From Weissella paramesenteroides ATCC 33313 (GTDB lineage Bacteria; Bacillota; Bacilli; Lactobacillales; Lactobacillaceae): 41,612 nt of DNA. The translations under genes and the position numbers were made by a program. Below, piece after piece: positions 23,955 through 33,597 of the stretch; the first letter of the stretch is position 1; each line of letters begins with the position of its first letter. A model generated the notes under the pieces. The model saw only the letters and a program-made list of their open reading frames with translations, did no database searches and was not told the origin of the DNA. The DNA is taken from positions 188,960 to 230,571 of the forward strand of contig NZ_GG697129.1 of NCBI RefSeq assembly GCF_000160575.1, read 5' to 3'.

Positions 23955-23983
23955 AACACTCAGCTTATAGCAAGCTAAGTGTT
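23955..23983 (-). terminator. Terminator after nusG
   Basis: A 12-bp stem (AACACTTAGCTT / AAGCTGAGTGTT with one G-U pair) and a 5-base loop, followed on the minus strand by TTGTTATT. It lies about 15 bases after nusG. The U-run is interrupted, so read-through to rplKA is possible. Confidence 0.65.
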
Positions 23984-23997
23984 CAAGTTTTTTATAT

Positions 23998-24552
23998 TTA
24001 TTTAACTGGCTTAATGTCGTTAAATGAAATTTGGGTTGGTGTATCACGACCAAACATGTTGATCAAGATCGTTACTTCTTGATGTTCATCATCAATGGCT
24101 GTAATTTCACCTTCTTGACCCGCAAAACTACCTGAAACAACATCAACTGAATCACCAACGACAACATCCAAGTGTTCAACTTTACGTTCAACTAAGTTCA
24201 TTCGTGCCAACATATCATCAACTTCTTCTGGTAGCAAAGGCACTGGCTTTGAACCACCACCGTGAGAACCTAAGAAACCAGTCACACCTGGTGTATTACG
24301 AACAACGTACCAAGCTTCGTCAGTCATGATCATTTCAACCAAAGCATATCCTGGGAAATCATTTTCTTTAACAATCTTTGTCTCGCCGTCTTTTTCAACT
24401 TCAACTTCTTGTTCTGGCACCAACACACGGAAAATATAATCCGTCATACCCATTGTTTCAATACGTGATTCCAAATTTGACTTCACACGATTTTCGTATC
24501 CTGCATATGTGTGCAAAACATACCATTGCTTATCGAACGACTCAGTTGCCAT
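23998..24552 (-). CDS. nusG: Transcription termination/antitermination factor NusG
   Basis: NusG binds RNA polymerase and links it to the ribosome or Rho. The 184-residue protein has the N-terminal NGN domain, starting QWYVLHTYAGYENRV and with NDFPGYALVEM near residue 70. The C-terminal KOW domain is VVGDSVDVVSGSFAGQEGEI (about 128-147). GAGGAGG lies 7 bases before ATG 24552. It follows secE and precedes rplKA, as in most bacteria. A hairpin terminator lies in its leader, and a promoter overlaps the end of secE. Confidence 0.98.
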   Translation of the reverse strand: MATESFDKQWYVLHTYAGYENRVKSNLESRIETMGMTDYIFRVLVPEQEVEVEKDGETKIVKENDFPGYALVEMIMTDEAWYVVRNTPGVTGFLGSHGGGSKPVPLLPEEVDDMLARMNLVERKVEHLDVVVGDSVDVVSGSFAGQEGEITAIDDEHQEVTILINMFGRDTPTQISFNDIKPVK

Positions 24553-24594
24553 GATTGCCTCCTCAGACTAATTGACATAAATTTTTGTAAATTA

Positions 24595-24619
24595 AAAACC
24601 CTCCAAAGTTGAGGGTTTT
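24595..24619 (-). terminator. Terminator between secE and nusG
   Basis: Perfect 9-bp stem AAAACCCTC / GAGGGTTTT with a 7-base loop and a following U on the minus strand. It ends rpmG-secE transcripts, but because a promoter candidate lies upstream (24640-24668) and no other is seen after it, it may also act as an attenuator for nusG. Confidence 0.85.
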
Positions 24620-24639
24620 ATCTGCTAATTGATAGCTAT

Positions 24640-24668
24640 AGTATAGCGCATTTTGTTTACTTAGACAA
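24640..24668 (-). promoter_or_regulatory. Promoter candidate for nusG within the end of secE
   Basis: TTGTCT (24668-24663, inside the last secE codons) and TATACT (24645-24640) are separated by 17 bases. Transcription would start near 24633, just upstream of the terminator at 24595-24619. Confidence 0.6.
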
Positions 24669-24827
24669 CCAAGTAATTCCTTGTTCAAATACCCAGTCAG
24701 CGCCCCCAAAGATAAGCGCAAAGGCTAATCCGGTAAACACAACAATCGTTGTATTATGGACATTCTCACTAAAGGTTGGCCAAGTAACTGTATGCATTTC
24801 TTTAATAACACTTGATATAAACTTCAT
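24657..24827 (-). CDS. secE: Preprotein translocase subunit SecE
   Basis: SecE clamps SecY in the Sec translocon. Read directly from the DNA, ATG 24827 gives a 56-residue protein. It has an amphipathic start (FISSVIKEMHTVTWPT) including the W-P motif common to Firmicutes SecE, and one membrane segment (IVVFTGLAFALIFGGADWVF). This is the normal size for the single-span form. AGAGG lies 8 bases upstream. It is between rpmG and nusG, the expected order. Confidence 0.95.
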   Translation of the reverse strand: MKFISSVIKEMHTVTWPTFSENVHNTTIVVFTGLAFALIFGGADWVFEQGITWLSK

Positions 24828-24850
24828 CTGTAAACCTCTGTTCGATGCTC

Positions 24851-25000
24851 TTACATTGTTTCTCGATGCAACGTGTGATTACCACAATACTTGCAAAACT
24901 TCTTTACCTCTAAACGTTCAACACGAGTAGGCTTTTTAACAACCATGTAATTTCGTGAACCACAAACACTACATGCTAAAGCGACTTTTTTCACTGCCAT
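24851..25000 (-). CDS. rpmG: 50S ribosomal protein L33
   Basis: Read directly from the DNA, ATG 25000 gives a 49-residue protein with two zinc-binding pairs, CSVCG and CKYCG, which marks it as the zinc-containing (C+) form of L33 (bL33). The segment [15 protein letters not shown] is typical. It starts about 70 bases after the sigma factor gene and precedes secE by 23 bases. C+ forms are often replaced by zinc-free paralogues under zinc starvation; none is seen in this window. Confidence 0.95.
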   Translation of the reverse strand: MAVKKVALACSVCGSRNYMVVKKPTRVERLEVKKFCKYCGNHTLHRETM

Positions 25001-25068
25001 TTGGCGCCACCGCTCTTCCTAATTTCTATTTTCGTACCATAAAGTGTAACACTTTTATTAGTAAACAG

Positions 25069-25620
25069 CTAGTTGTTTTTCATTTCTAGCTGATAGAGAT
25101 GGTGCCATTTACGCCGAATGCCATAACACCATGACCGCGAGCGCTGAATACGTTGTGCTGCTTCTGCCATCCCGTAACCTTGCACCAGCCAAAAGACTAG
25201 TTCACGTTCTTTACCGGGAAGTGTCGCATACCATTCCAAAACAAACGACATCAAATATTGTTGATGACTCTCAAAGCGTTCGCAAGCGGTCTCTGTTTCA
25301 TAAGGGACAATCGTTTCTTGTAAAACAGGAACTTGAAAATCCAGTACACGGTATTCATTACGCCAAAGTTGCACAACATGGGTTTGTAAAGCTTGCTTGT
25401 AGTAGAGCGTCAGTGCTGCCCAGGTCCGATTACGTAATAATCGTAAGGTCTTATGCAGGACGACCCGACATTCATGCTGCCAATCAATTGGCTGCGATCG
25501 GACACGTTGTTGTTGATAGGTCTTCCAAATTAGTCCCTCAAATTCATTGAGAATGGCTTGAAATGCTATCTCATCCCCAGATTGGGCAGGCAAAATTAAA
25601 TTCACTCGTTTGTCACGCAC
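25069..25620 (-). CDS. SigH/ComX-like sigma-70 family factor
   Basis: The product (183 aa) sits where Bacillus and lactobacilli carry sigH, between rlmB and rpmG. The N-terminal half (PAQSGDEIAFQAILNEFEGLIWKTY) resembles sigma region 2. The C-terminal segment GYGMAEAAQRIQRSRSWCYGIRRKWHHL looks like a region 4 helix-turn-helix. In lactic acid bacteria such a divergent factor is often ComX/SigH, which can switch on late competence genes. GTG 25620 is chosen because GGAAAGGG lies 8 bases upstream; the frame runs on to 25713 without a site. The protein is Trp- and Tyr-rich and diverged, so the exact role remains inference. Transcription of comX-type genes is usually tightly controlled; no specific signal was recognised. 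Confidence 0.75.
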   Translation of the reverse strand: MRDKRVNLILPAQSGDEIAFQAILNEFEGLIWKTYQQQRVRSQPIDWQHECRVVLHKTLRLLRNRTWAALTLYYKQALQTHVVQLWRNEYRVLDFQVPVLQETIVPYETETACERFESHQQYLMSFVLEWYATLPGKERELVFWLVQGYGMAEAAQRIQRSRSWCYGIRRKWHHLYQLEMKNN

Positions 25621-25740
25621 AGTATTCACCCTTTCCTTACTAATGTAAGAAAAGCATACTGTAAATCCTGGCAAAACGTCACACTTATGCTGCACAAAAT
25701 AACTAGCACCCACGTAACTATGTTGTCAGAGCATATTTTC

Positions 25741-26547
25741 TTATGCTAATGGATGACGACTATTATAGCCTTGATAAATAAGTAGGCTGGCTGCCACTGA
25801 AGCATTCAAACTTTGGACATGGCCAATCATTGGGATGGTCAATGTTTCATCAACAGACTTTTTCAATAATGGTGAAATACCCTTACCTTCATTGCCAATA
25901 ATTAATGCCGTTGCTCCTGTGGCATCCCAACGTCGATAATCGTTACCATTCATATCAGTACCAAATACCCAAACACCACGTTCTTTTAGTTGTTCAACTG
26001 TTTGCACCAGATTTGTCACCCGCGCAACGGGTACATGTTCAATCGCACCCGTTGAAGTTTTAGCAACAACTGACGTTAACTGCACTGCTCGGCGCTTTGG
26101 AATAATAATACCGTGAACACCTGCAGCATCAGCCGTTCGCATGATTGAACCAAGATTATGTGGATCTTCAATTGAATCTAGCACTAAGAAAAATGGTGCT
26201 TCATCTTTTTCAGCTGCTTTAGCAAACAAATCATCAATCGTTACATATGCATAGGCTGCAATTGATAACACAACCCCCTGATGATTTTCACCATTCGTTA
26301 ATTCATCAAGTTTTGCCTTCGGTGCATCTTGCATGACCAAACCACGTTTTTTAGCTAAGCTCGCCAATTCATTACGTGCTTTATCAGCCAAGCCGGTCTG
26401 TAACCAGACTTTATTGATTTCTGTTTGACCTTTTAATGCCTCAACAGCTGCATGATGTCCGTAGACAAATTCCGCTTGATTTTCACCTTGTGGTTCATGT
26501 TGTTGTCGCTTGCCACCGGCTTGTTTTTTATTATTTCGTTGTCCCAT
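25741..26547 (-). CDS. rlmB: 23S rRNA (guanosine(2251)-2'-O)-methyltransferase RlmB
   Basis: A SPOUT-family enzyme (268 aa) that 2'-O-methylates G2251 in the 23S rRNA P loop. There is a basic, Gln-rich N-terminal tail, then FVYGHHAAVEAL, the start of the SpoU substrate-binding domain. The catalytic domain has EDPHNLGSIMRTADAAG, LIIGNEGKGISPL and IPMIGHVQSLNASVAASLL, the three motifs of the family. ATG 26547 is preferred over GTG 26565. It overlaps the end of mrnC by 17 bases, the mrnC-rlmB pairing of Bacillus. The gene for the small RNase Rae1 (yacP), usually next in Bacillus, is absent here. Confidence 0.96.
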   Translation of the reverse strand: MGQRNNKKQAGGKRQQHEPQGENQAEFVYGHHAAVEALKGQTEINKVWLQTGLADKARNELASLAKKRGLVMQDAPKAKLDELTNGENHQGVVLSIAAYAYVTIDDLFAKAAEKDEAPFFLVLDSIEDPHNLGSIMRTADAAGVHGIIIPKRRAVQLTSVVAKTSTGAIEHVPVARVTNLVQTVEQLKERGVWVFGTDMNGNDYRRWDATGATALIIGNEGKGISPLLKKSVDETLTIPMIGHVQSLNASVAASLLIYQGYNSRHPLA

Positions 26548-26956
26548 GATTAACTGTTTGCCCACTTTCCACTTGTTTATAAATCCATGAAATTAGCTCT
26601 TCTAAGCGTTCTGTCTGATTACTAGCACCTAAATAACCAATGACTGCTTCGAAACCAGTTGAAATTCGGTAGGTAACAACATCTGTGTTCTTAGCCTTGG
26701 TATGTGAATTAGCATTACGTCCGCGTTTAAAATATTTTTGTTCCGTTTCGGTATAAATTCCTTCTGCTTCGATTAACGCATATAATGCTGCATGTGCCTT
26801 AGCTGAGACATACTTCTTTGATTCACGTTGTAATTTAGCTGGCTTGGTAATACCTTTTGCTAGTAGGTGTTGTCGAATGTAAACTTCATAGACAGCATCC
26901 CCATAATAAGCTAAATCCAGCCCATTTAATTGTTCATAATTTATCTTCTCGTTCAT
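26531..26956 (-). CDS. mrnC: Mini-ribonuclease 3 (Mini-III)
   Basis: Mini-III is an RNase III catalytic domain without the RNA-binding domain; it trims the ends of 23S rRNA precursors. The 141-residue length is normal. The metal-binding region GLDLAYYGDAVYEVYIR is present near the N-terminus, together with FKRGRNANSHTKAKN and the C-terminal GFEAVIGYLG containing the second acidic site. ATG 26956 has AGGA about 5 bases upstream; an in-frame ATG at 26968 has none. It lies 52 bases downstream of pyrE without a clear terminator between, so read-through from the pyr operon is possible. Confidence 0.96.
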   Translation of the reverse strand: MNEKINYEQLNGLDLAYYGDAVYEVYIRQHLLAKGITKPAKLQRESKKYVSAKAHAALYALIEAEGIYTETEQKYFKRGRNANSHTKAKNTDVVTYRISTGFEAVIGYLGASNQTERLEELISWIYKQVESGQTVNHGTTK

Positions 26957-27008
26957 GTTTCCTATCATACCATTTTATGCATAAAAATGGACATAAACTC
27001 GTTGATGA

Positions 27009-27629
27009 CTATTCAAGGGTCCTGTGCCAGTCAGCAATCATCGTTAACTCTTCAGCAGTGATTTTACCAGTTTGTTGGGCAACCTGAATTAAGCTAGAAA
27101 AATTAGTGAGTGATGAAAAATGCGTGGCTGCTTGAGCAAAGTTCATCGTGGCTGCGGGTAATTCATAAGAGAAAATAGCCGCAACTCCCAGCACTTCACC
27201 ACCAGCAGCTTGTGTCGCCTTCACAGCGCCCAAAACAGAACCCCCCGTCGAGATTAAATCATCAATTAGGACAACTTTTTGTCCGGCGGCCAGCAAACCT
27301 TCAATTTGCTTTCCAGTGCCGTGGTCCTTGGGCTTTGATCGGACATAGATCATTGGTAACTCTAATTTTTCAGCAACCCATGCTGCATGGGGGATCCCAG
27401 CAGTCGCAACACCGCCAATCACTGCGACATCTGGGTATTGTTCTTTAATTAAAGCAGCAAGACCATCAATAATAATGCGGCGAGCATCTGGGAAAGAAAT
27501 CGTCTTGCGATTATCTGTATAAATTGGACTTTTAATACCTGATGCCCATGTAAATGGATCATTTGGTTGTAATTTGATTGCAGCAATATCTAATAAAGAC
27601 TTAGCAACCGCTGTTTGATAATCTACCAT
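27009..27629 (-). CDS. pyrE: Orotate phosphoribosyltransferase
   Basis: PyrE joins orotate to PRPP to give orotidine 5'-monophosphate, the fifth step of UMP synthesis. The 206-residue protein has the PRPP-binding motif VVLIDDLISTGGS (about residues 117-129), the segment SGIKSPIYTDNRK and the flexible-loop region YVRSKPKDHGTGKQIEG. It is the last gene of the pyr operon, starting 3 bases after pyrF. The start at ATG 27629 has AAGAGGTG upstream. Neighbouring PyrF uses its product. Confidence 0.97.
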   Translation of the reverse strand: MVDYQTAVAKSLLDIAAIKLQPNDPFTWASGIKSPIYTDNRKTISFPDARRIIIDGLAALIKEQYPDVAVIGGVATAGIPHAAWVAEKLELPMIYVRSKPKDHGTGKQIEGLLAAGQKVVLIDDLISTGGSVLGAVKATQAAGGEVLGVAAIFSYELPAATMNFAQAATHFSSLTNFSSLIQVAQQTGKITAEELTMIADWHRTLE

Positions 27630-27632
27630 TTT

Positions 27633-28340
27633 TCACCTCTTATGAAATTCTGTCACTACTTGTTCGTAGGTCACAACTGGATCCAGTGCCTGAGTGATTG
27701 ATCGTCCAACAACAATGCCATTCGCACCTCGTTGTTGTGCTTGGACGGGTGTCATGACGCGACTTTGATCACCTTGTTCATCGCCTAATAGGCGGATACC
27801 TGGTGTAATCGATAAAAATGACTCACTGGTTGCACCATGAATTGCTTGTGACTCATATGCTGATGAAATCACACCAGCCAGTCCTGATTTTTGAGCCAGT
27901 TGTGCCAGATGAATAACCGAATCATTCAACGACACTGCCAGTTGTTGCGTGGCTTGTAATTCGTCTTCAGTGAATGAAGTTAGTTGCGTAATTGCTAATA
28001 ATTTTGGTCCTTTAGTCTGCGTCAATGTTGCTTCTTTAGCTGCAGTCATCATGCGAATACCACCAGCAGCATGCAATGTTAAATAATCCACCCCGAGTCG
28101 TGTGATATTCTTCGTTGCCTGGCCAACTGTGTGTGGAATATCATATAATTTCAAATCAAGAAATACTGTGTAACCACGTTCCTTCAAAGCGGTGACAAAT
28201 GCTGGCCCTTCACGATAAAACAATTCCATGCCGACTTTCACTGCTAGTTGTTGATTTTTTGGAAATCGGTCTAGAAAACGCCATGCTACTGACGCTTCAG
28301 GAAAATCTAAGGCAATAAAAACTGGATTTAGGGTACTCAT
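27633..28340 (-). CDS. pyrF: Orotidine 5'-phosphate decarboxylase
   Basis: PyrF decarboxylates OMP to UMP, the last step of the pathway. The 235-residue protein carries the catalytic Asp-Lys-x-x-Asp pattern in LDLKLYDIPHTV (about residues 60-71) and the C-terminal phosphate-binding segment GIVVGRSITQA. The start overlaps the pyrD stop in an ATGA arrangement, and AAGGAG lies in the last codons of pyrD, so translation is coupled. Typical length for the short bacterial form. Confidence 0.97.
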   Translation of the reverse strand: MSTLNPVFIALDFPEASVAWRFLDRFPKNQQLAVKVGMELFYREGPAFVTALKERGYTVFLDLKLYDIPHTVGQATKNITRLGVDYLTLHAAGGIRMMTAAKEATLTQTKGPKLLAITQLTSFTEDELQATQQLAVSLNDSVIHLAQLAQKSGLAGVISSAYESQAIHGATSESFLSITPGIRLLGDEQGDQSRVMTPVQAQQRGANGIVVGRSITQALDPVVTYEQVVTEFHKR

Positions 28341-29308
28341 GATTGCTCCTTTTTAATAGTCTGCCAGTCATGTTCATTCTCTGGTAATGCACGTAATGCA
28401 TTAGTGACATCACTTACCTTATCAAAATGATATTTATCTAATGCTGCCGGCAAAGCATCGATCAACTTAGGCAGGCATAACTTATCAATGCTATTCATGA
28501 CCCCGACCTGGACAGCTGATGCGCCTGCCATCATTAATTCAAGGGCATCGTCAATCGATGACACCCCACCAACACCGATAATCGGAATATGAACAGCTGA
28601 TGCGGCTTCCCAAATTAATTCTACTGCCAATGGATGCAGCGCTTCACCGGATAAGCCACCCTTACCGCGATATAAACGTGCGGAACGGCTTTGCAAATCT
28701 AAGCTCATACCGACGAGCGTATTAACCATCGTCAAGCCATCAGCGCCTGCATTTTCTGCAGTAACCGCTAATGGTTTAATATCTGTAACATTTGGTGACA
28801 ATTTGGCATAAATGGCCTTTGTAGTCACTGCACGTACGGCACTCACAACTGAATGAATCCCTGACTCCGTAACCCCAAAAGCACACCCACCTTCATCAAC
28901 ATTGGGACATGATAAATTCAATTCAATCGCATTAATTGCTGGTAATTTGTCGATAATTTTAGCCAATTGCACAAACTCATCAACTGTTGCACCTGAAATT
29001 GATAACATCTTCGGTAGGTCGGGTAATTTTGCTGCTAATTCTGGTAAAAAATCTGCTTTTACGGCTGCAATACCTGGATTAGCCAATCCAACTGAGTTTA
29101 AAATACCTGCTTTTGTGTTTACGATCCAAGGTTGTGGGTTCCCTGTGCGTGGTGCTAAAGTGGTGGTTTTTAACACTAAAGCACCTAACTTATTGAGGTC
29201 AAAGTCATCCATATGGTCAAGACCATAATAGAAGGCCCCCGACGATGGCATAAAGGGATTCTTAAGCTTTAGGCCTGGTAAAGAAACTGCGTAGCGTTCA
29301 TCATTCAT
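28337..29308 (-). CDS. pyrD: Dihydroorotate dehydrogenase, class 1 (1B-like)
   Basis: PyrD oxidises dihydroorotate to orotate using FMN. The 323-residue protein has NLSCPNV, containing the catalytic Cys of class 1 enzymes, followed by GGCAFG in the style of class 1B. The C-terminal FMN-phosphate segments IIGVGGVSSIDDALE and GASAVQVGV are present. Class 1B enzymes normally act with PyrK, an Fe-S/FAD subunit giving NAD+ as acceptor, but no pyrK lies in this operon, as in some other lactobacilli. Either pyrK is elsewhere or another electron acceptor is used. It follows carB by 25 bases and overlaps pyrF by 4. Confidence 0.95.
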   Translation of the reverse strand: MNDERYAVSLPGLKLKNPFMPSSGAFYYGLDHMDDFDLNKLGALVLKTTTLAPRTGNPQPWIVNTKAGILNSVGLANPGIAAVKADFLPELAAKLPDLPKMLSISGATVDEFVQLAKIIDKLPAINAIELNLSCPNVDEGGCAFGVTESGIHSVVSAVRAVTTKAIYAKLSPNVTDIKPLAVTAENAGADGLTMVNTLVGMSLDLQSRSARLYRGKGGLSGEALHPLAVELIWEAASAVHIPIIGVGGVSSIDDALELMMAGASAVQVGVMNSIDKLCLPKLIDALPAALDKYHFDKVSDVTNALRALPENEHDWQTIKKEQS

Positions 29309-29333
29309 GTGCTAATTCTCCTTTATTATCGTG

Positions 29334-32300
29334 TTATGCCGGGGTAATCGTAAATGCTTGCGATTCAAGCACACTTAATAGCGCCTTCACTGTATCAAAG
29401 GCTGTAAATAGAGGCACCGCATTTTCAATAGCTGCATTACGAATCAAACGGCTATCGTTAACAGTTGCCACATCTTGGTGCGTTGAATTAATCACTAACT
29501 GTAAATCACCTTGGCTTAGTGCAGTCACCGCATTATGATTCGTTTCACTGATTTTATCGAGAACCTGCACATGTAATCCGTGCTGCATCAGATACTCACC
29601 TGTCCCGGCTGTTGCAAATAATTGGAATCCCAGTTCATTAAAACGTTGGGCCAAGGTCAGCGCTTCAGCCTTGTCTTCATCAGCAATGGTGAACAAGACA
29701 TTCCCTTCATGTGGTATTTTAATGTTTGAAGCCACAAAGGCTTTGTAAAGCGCCTTCTCAAAAGTCCTGTCTGACCCCATGACTTCACCGGTTGACTTCA
29801 TTTCAGGACCTAGTAAGGAATCAACCGCTGGTAACTTCGTAAATGAGAAAATAGGTGACTTCACATGAACCATCGTCGATTCGGGAACTAGGCCAGTTGT
29901 GAATCCCATATCAGCTAACTTTTCACCTAACATGACCCGTGTCGCTAGCTGTGCCAACTTCAAATGGGTAACTTTTGAAATGAATGGTACAGTTCTTGAA
30001 GCTCGTGGATTAACCTCAATCACATAGGCAGTATCTTCATGAATGACAAACTGAACATTCATCAAGCCAATCGTATCCAAACTCTTAGCCAAAGCGATTG
30101 AAGCCGTAATAATTTCCTGTTTGACCTTATCAGACAACGTTTGCGTTGGATAAACCGACATTGAGTCACCAGAATGGACACCAGCTCGTTCAATGTGTTC
30201 CATAATTCCTGGTATCACAACCGTCTCGCCATCAGATAACACATCAACTTCCGCTTCAGAACCGACCAAGTACGAGTCGATCAAGACGGGATGATCATGT
30301 GAAACTTGCACAGCACGACCCATATAATCTTGTAACTCCACCTCATTATTAACAATTTCCATTGCACGGCCACCGAGCACATATGAAGGGCGTACCAAAA
30401 CTGGATAGCCAACTGTTTCTGCAGCATGTAGCGCTTCGGCAATCGTCGTCGCTGTTTTACCCATTGGTTGTGCCAAAGCTAACTGTTTAATCACTTGATC
30501 AAATTCTTCACGATCTTCTGCGCGATTTAGATTTGCCACACTAGTACCCAAGATATTTACACCAGCATCAACAAGTGGCTCAGCTAAGTTAATGGCCGTT
30601 TGGCCACCGAATTGCACAACAACACCCAATGGTTGTTCTAAATGCACTACATTCAAGACGTCCTCTAGTGTTAATGGCTCAAAATACAACTTATCAGAGA
30701 CCGAAAAGTCTGTTGAGACCGTTTCTGGATTTGAATTCATAATAATCGCTTCATACCCAGCTGCCTGAATGGCTTTCACCGCATGCACTGTTGCATAGTC
30801 GAATTCAACACCTTGACCAATCCGAATCGGACCTGAACCAAGAACCAGCACACTTTGCTTATCAGTCATGACCGATTCATTCTCTGTCTCATACGTTGCA
30901 TAATAATAAGGTGTTTGTGAAGAAAATTCTGCCGCTACCGTATCAACCATTTTATAGACCGGCTGAATAGCAGCATCTACCCGGAATGATGCCACTTCTG
31001 CGGCTGACCACTGCCAGATGTCAGCAATTGTCTGATCAGCAAAACCATTTTGTTTTGCTTGTTGCAAGACTTGTTCATCACCAACATGCGCTACCAAGTT
31101 TTCTTCGATTTCGATAAGATGCAGGACCTTATCTAAGAAGAAATAGTCAATCGCTGTGCGCTGATGGATTTCATCTACCGAAATGCCACGGCGTAATAAT
31201 TCACCAATCATAAACAAACGATCATCGCGTGCCGGCATTAAATCGGCAAGTAGTTTTTCAGTTGAAATTTCTGGAAAATTGACATCCCGTAAACTGATTG
31301 CCCCAATCTCTAATGAGCGCACTGCCTTATTCATTGCCTCTTCAATATTGCGCCCAATTGCCATCACCTCGCCAGTAGCCTTCATTTGCGTACCCAAGTG
31401 ACGATCAGCGGTTGCAAATTTATCAAATGGCCAACGTGGAATTTTAACAACAACATAGTCTAAAGCTGGTTCAAAAGCTGCCTTGGTCGTTCCAGTGACC
31501 GGATTGATAATTTCATCCAATGTTAAACCAACTGCAATTTTAGCTGCCATCTTAGCAATGGGATAACCCGTTGCTTTTGATGCCAATGCTGAAGAGCGTG
31601 AAACACGTGGATTAACTTCAATAATGTCGTAGTTAAATGAATTTGGATCCAAGGCCATTTGAATATTGACCCCACCTTCAATTTTCAATGCCCGAATAAT
31701 CTTTAATGCTGCATCTCGCATCATTTGTAATTCACGGTCGGACAATGTTTGTACTGGCGCCACCACAATTGAATCCCCTGTATGGATACCAACTGGATCA
31801 AAATTTTCCATTGAAGCAACAATCAAGGCATTATCAGCTGCATCTCGCATCACTTCAAATTCAATTTCTTTATAGCCCGCAATTGACTGCTCAATAAGTA
31901 CTTGTGTCACTGGTGATAATTCCAACCCATTTGCCGCAATTGTCTGTAATTCAGCTTCATTATTTGCAATCCCACCACCAGTACCACCTAATGTGTACGC
32001 TGGTCGAACAATAACTGGATAACCATTTGTTTCAGCGAATGATAAGGCTTGTGCAACTGTGACAGCAATCATTGATTCAGGGACCGGTTCATTTAAGCGG
32101 GTCATTAAGTTTTTAAATGCTTCGCGATCTTCTGCTTCTTCAATTGCTGATAATTTTGTACCAAGCAAGATAATGCCTAATTCATCCAAAATCCCTGTTT
32201 CAGCTAGTTGCTTAGCCATATTCAGACCAGTTTGACCACCAAGCGTTGGCAAAATCGCATCAGGTCGTTCTTTACGTAAAATTCGTGATAAAAATTCTAC

Positions 32301-32510
32301 TGATAATGGTTCAATATAAACTTCATCGGCAATTTCACTGTCAGTCATGATCGTGGCTGGATTTGAATTTACCAAAACGACTTCATAACCCTCTTCTTTG
32401 AGCGACATCGCCGCTTGCGTACCTGAATAATCAAATTCGGCAGCTTGACCAATAATAATCGGACCTGAGCCAATCACCAAAATTTTGTGAATATCTGTAC
32501 GTTTAGGCAT
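29334..32510 (-). CDS. carB: Carbamoyl-phosphate synthase large subunit
   Basis: CarB makes carbamoyl phosphate from bicarbonate, ATP and ammonia supplied by CarA. The 1058-residue product has the duplicated ATP-grasp architecture. Each half begins with a nucleotide-binding segment ([23 protein letters not shown] and [21 protein letters not shown]). Each has a Gly-rich loop ([11 protein letters not shown] and [11 protein letters not shown]). The C-terminal ~140 residues form the MGS-like allosteric domain, where UMP or other effectors bind. ATG 32510 is chosen because AAGGAC lies upstream and it overlaps carA by 8 bases; a TTG 30 bases earlier also opens the frame. It serves both pyrimidine and arginine pathways. 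Confidence 0.98.
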   Translation of the reverse strand: MPKRTDIHKILVIGSGPIIIGQAAEFDYSGTQAAMSLKEEGYEVVLVNSNPATIMTDSEIADEVYIEPLSVEFLSRILRKERPDAILPTLGGQTGLNMAKQLAETGILDELGIILLGTKLSAIEEAEDREAFKNLMTRLNEPVPESMIAVTVAQALSFAETNGYPVIVRPAYTLGGTGGGIANNEAELQTIAANGLELSPVTQVLIEQSIAGYKEIEFEVMRDAADNALIVASMENFDPVGIHTGDSIVVAPVQTLSDRELQMMRDAALKIIRALKIEGGVNIQMALDPNSFNYDIIEVNPRVSRSSALASKATGYPIAKMAAKIAVGLTLDEIINPVTGTTKAAFEPALDYVVVKIPRWPFDKFATADRHLGTQMKATGEVMAIGRNIEEAMNKAVRSLEIGAISLRDVNFPEISTEKLLADLMPARDDRLFMIGELLRRGISVDEIHQRTAIDYFFLDKVLHLIEIEENLVAHVGDEQVLQQAKQNGFADQTIADIWQWSAAEVASFRVDAAIQPVYKMVDTVAAEFSSQTPYYYATYETENESVMTDKQSVLVLGSGPIRIGQGVEFDYATVHAVKAIQAAGYEAIIMNSNPETVSTDFSVSDKLYFEPLTLEDVLNVVHLEQPLGVVVQFGGQTAINLAEPLVDAGVNILGTSVANLNRAEDREEFDQVIKQLALAQPMGKTATTIAEALHAAETVGYPVLVRPSYVLGGRAMEIVNNEVELQDYMGRAVQVSHDHPVLIDSYLVGSEAEVDVLSDGETVVIPGIMEHIERAGVHSGDSMSVYPTQTLSDKVKQEIITASIALAKSLDTIGLMNVQFVIHEDTAYVIEVNPRASRTVPFISKVTHLKLAQLATRVMLGEKLADMGFTTGLVPESTMVHVKSPIFSFTKLPAVDSLLGPEMKSTGEVMGSDRTFEKALYKAFVASNIKIPHEGNVLFTIADEDKAEALTLAQRFNELGFQLFATAGTGEYLMQHGLHVQVLDKISETNHNAVTALSQGDLQLVINSTHQDVATVNDSRLIRNAAIENAVPLFTAFDTVKALLSVLESQAFTITPA

Positions 32511-33588
32511 GTTGTTTTTGTCCTTTCTTCGTTGCGACAATCATTGCGAGGAAGTCATCAAATAAATATTCTGCATCATGCGGACCAGGGGCGGCATCCG
32601 GATGAAATTGTACGGAAAATGCTGGTCGATTCTTCAAACGGAGTCCTTCAACCGTGTGGTCATTAATTTCCTCATGGGTAATTTCTAGATTTGTACCAAT
32701 AATTGATTCAGCAGCAACTGCGTAGCCATGGTTTTGCGATGTGAAATCAATTTGATCTTTCACCAAATTTCTCACTGCGTGATTGAAGCCACGATGACCA
32801 AACTTTAGTTTATAGGTTTCGGCACCATTCGCTAACGCAAATAATTGGTGGCCTAAACAAATACCCATTAGAGGCAATTTCGCTTCTAACTCACGAATAA
32901 CCGGTAAAATGTGTGCGACTGATTCAGGATTTCCCGGTCCATTTGAAAGCAGCACCCCATCAGGATCCATATCCAAAATCGTCTGTGCTGCAACATCAGC
33001 AGGAAATACCATCACATTAACGCCACGTTTTGCTAATGAACGGAGAATTGAATTTTTCAATCCAAAGTCAATCAGAGCAATTGATAATCCTTCGGTTGGA
33101 TTCACATAGGTCGTCTTTGTTGTCATTTTGGCAACTTCATTCGTGATTGGTTGAATATCTTGCAAGTTTGCTACGGTCTCATCAGTTATTTCATCAACAA
33201 TTGCTGCCTTCATGACGCCATGCTCACGAATTTCCTTGGTCAAGGCTCGTGTATCGACACCAGTAATACCTGGTAAATCCATCTTTTCAGCCCATTCCGC
33301 GATGGACATTTGTTGTCGCCAATTTGATGGTCGCCGTGCAATTTCATGAGCCACAATTGCTGTTGCGGTGGGCTTTAGTGATTCATAATCATCACGATTG
33401 ATGCCATAGTTACCAATTAGCGGATAAGTAAATGTCAATATTTGACCAAAATAAGAAATATCAGTCAATGATTCTTGATAACCGGTCATACCGGTATTAA
33501 AAACAATTTCGCCTGCAACAACTTTTGCTGAGCCAAAACCTTCTCCGATATAAACTGACCCATTTTCTAAAACAAGATAACGTTCCAT
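32503..33588 (-). CDS. carA: Carbamoyl-phosphate synthase small subunit
   Basis: CarA is the glutaminase subunit that passes ammonia through a tunnel to CarB. The 361-residue protein has the N-terminal CPSase domain ([14 protein letters not shown] and NTGMTGYQE) and a class I glutamine amidotransferase domain. Its nucleophile is the Cys in [10 protein letters not shown] (about residue 243). The catalytic His and Glu region is [14 protein letters not shown] near residue 328. GGAGG lies 5-6 bases before ATG 33588. The stop overlaps the carB start, coupling subunit production. Confidence 0.98.
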   Translation of the reverse strand: MERYLVLENGSVYIGEGFGSAKVVAGEIVFNTGMTGYQESLTDISYFGQILTFTYPLIGNYGINRDDYESLKPTATAIVAHEIARRPSNWRQQMSIAEWAEKMDLPGITGVDTRALTKEIREHGVMKAAIVDEITDETVANLQDIQPITNEVAKMTTKTTYVNPTEGLSIALIDFGLKNSILRSLAKRGVNVMVFPADVAAQTILDMDPDGVLLSNGPGNPESVAHILPVIRELEAKLPLMGICLGHQLFALANGAETYKLKFGHRGFNHAVRNLVKDQIDFTSQNHGYAVAAESIIGTNLEITHEEINDHTVEGLRLKNRPAFSVQFHPDAAPGPHDAEYLFDDFLAMIVATKKGQKQHA

Positions 33589-33597
33589 GTTTTCCTC

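Noticed and set aside
25131-25550. 139-codon plus-strand frame opposite the sigma factor
   Set aside because: Antisense shadow of a better-supported gene. Since the sigma factor is diverged I compared both; the minus strand has the HTH-like C-terminus, a good start site and the expected synteny.
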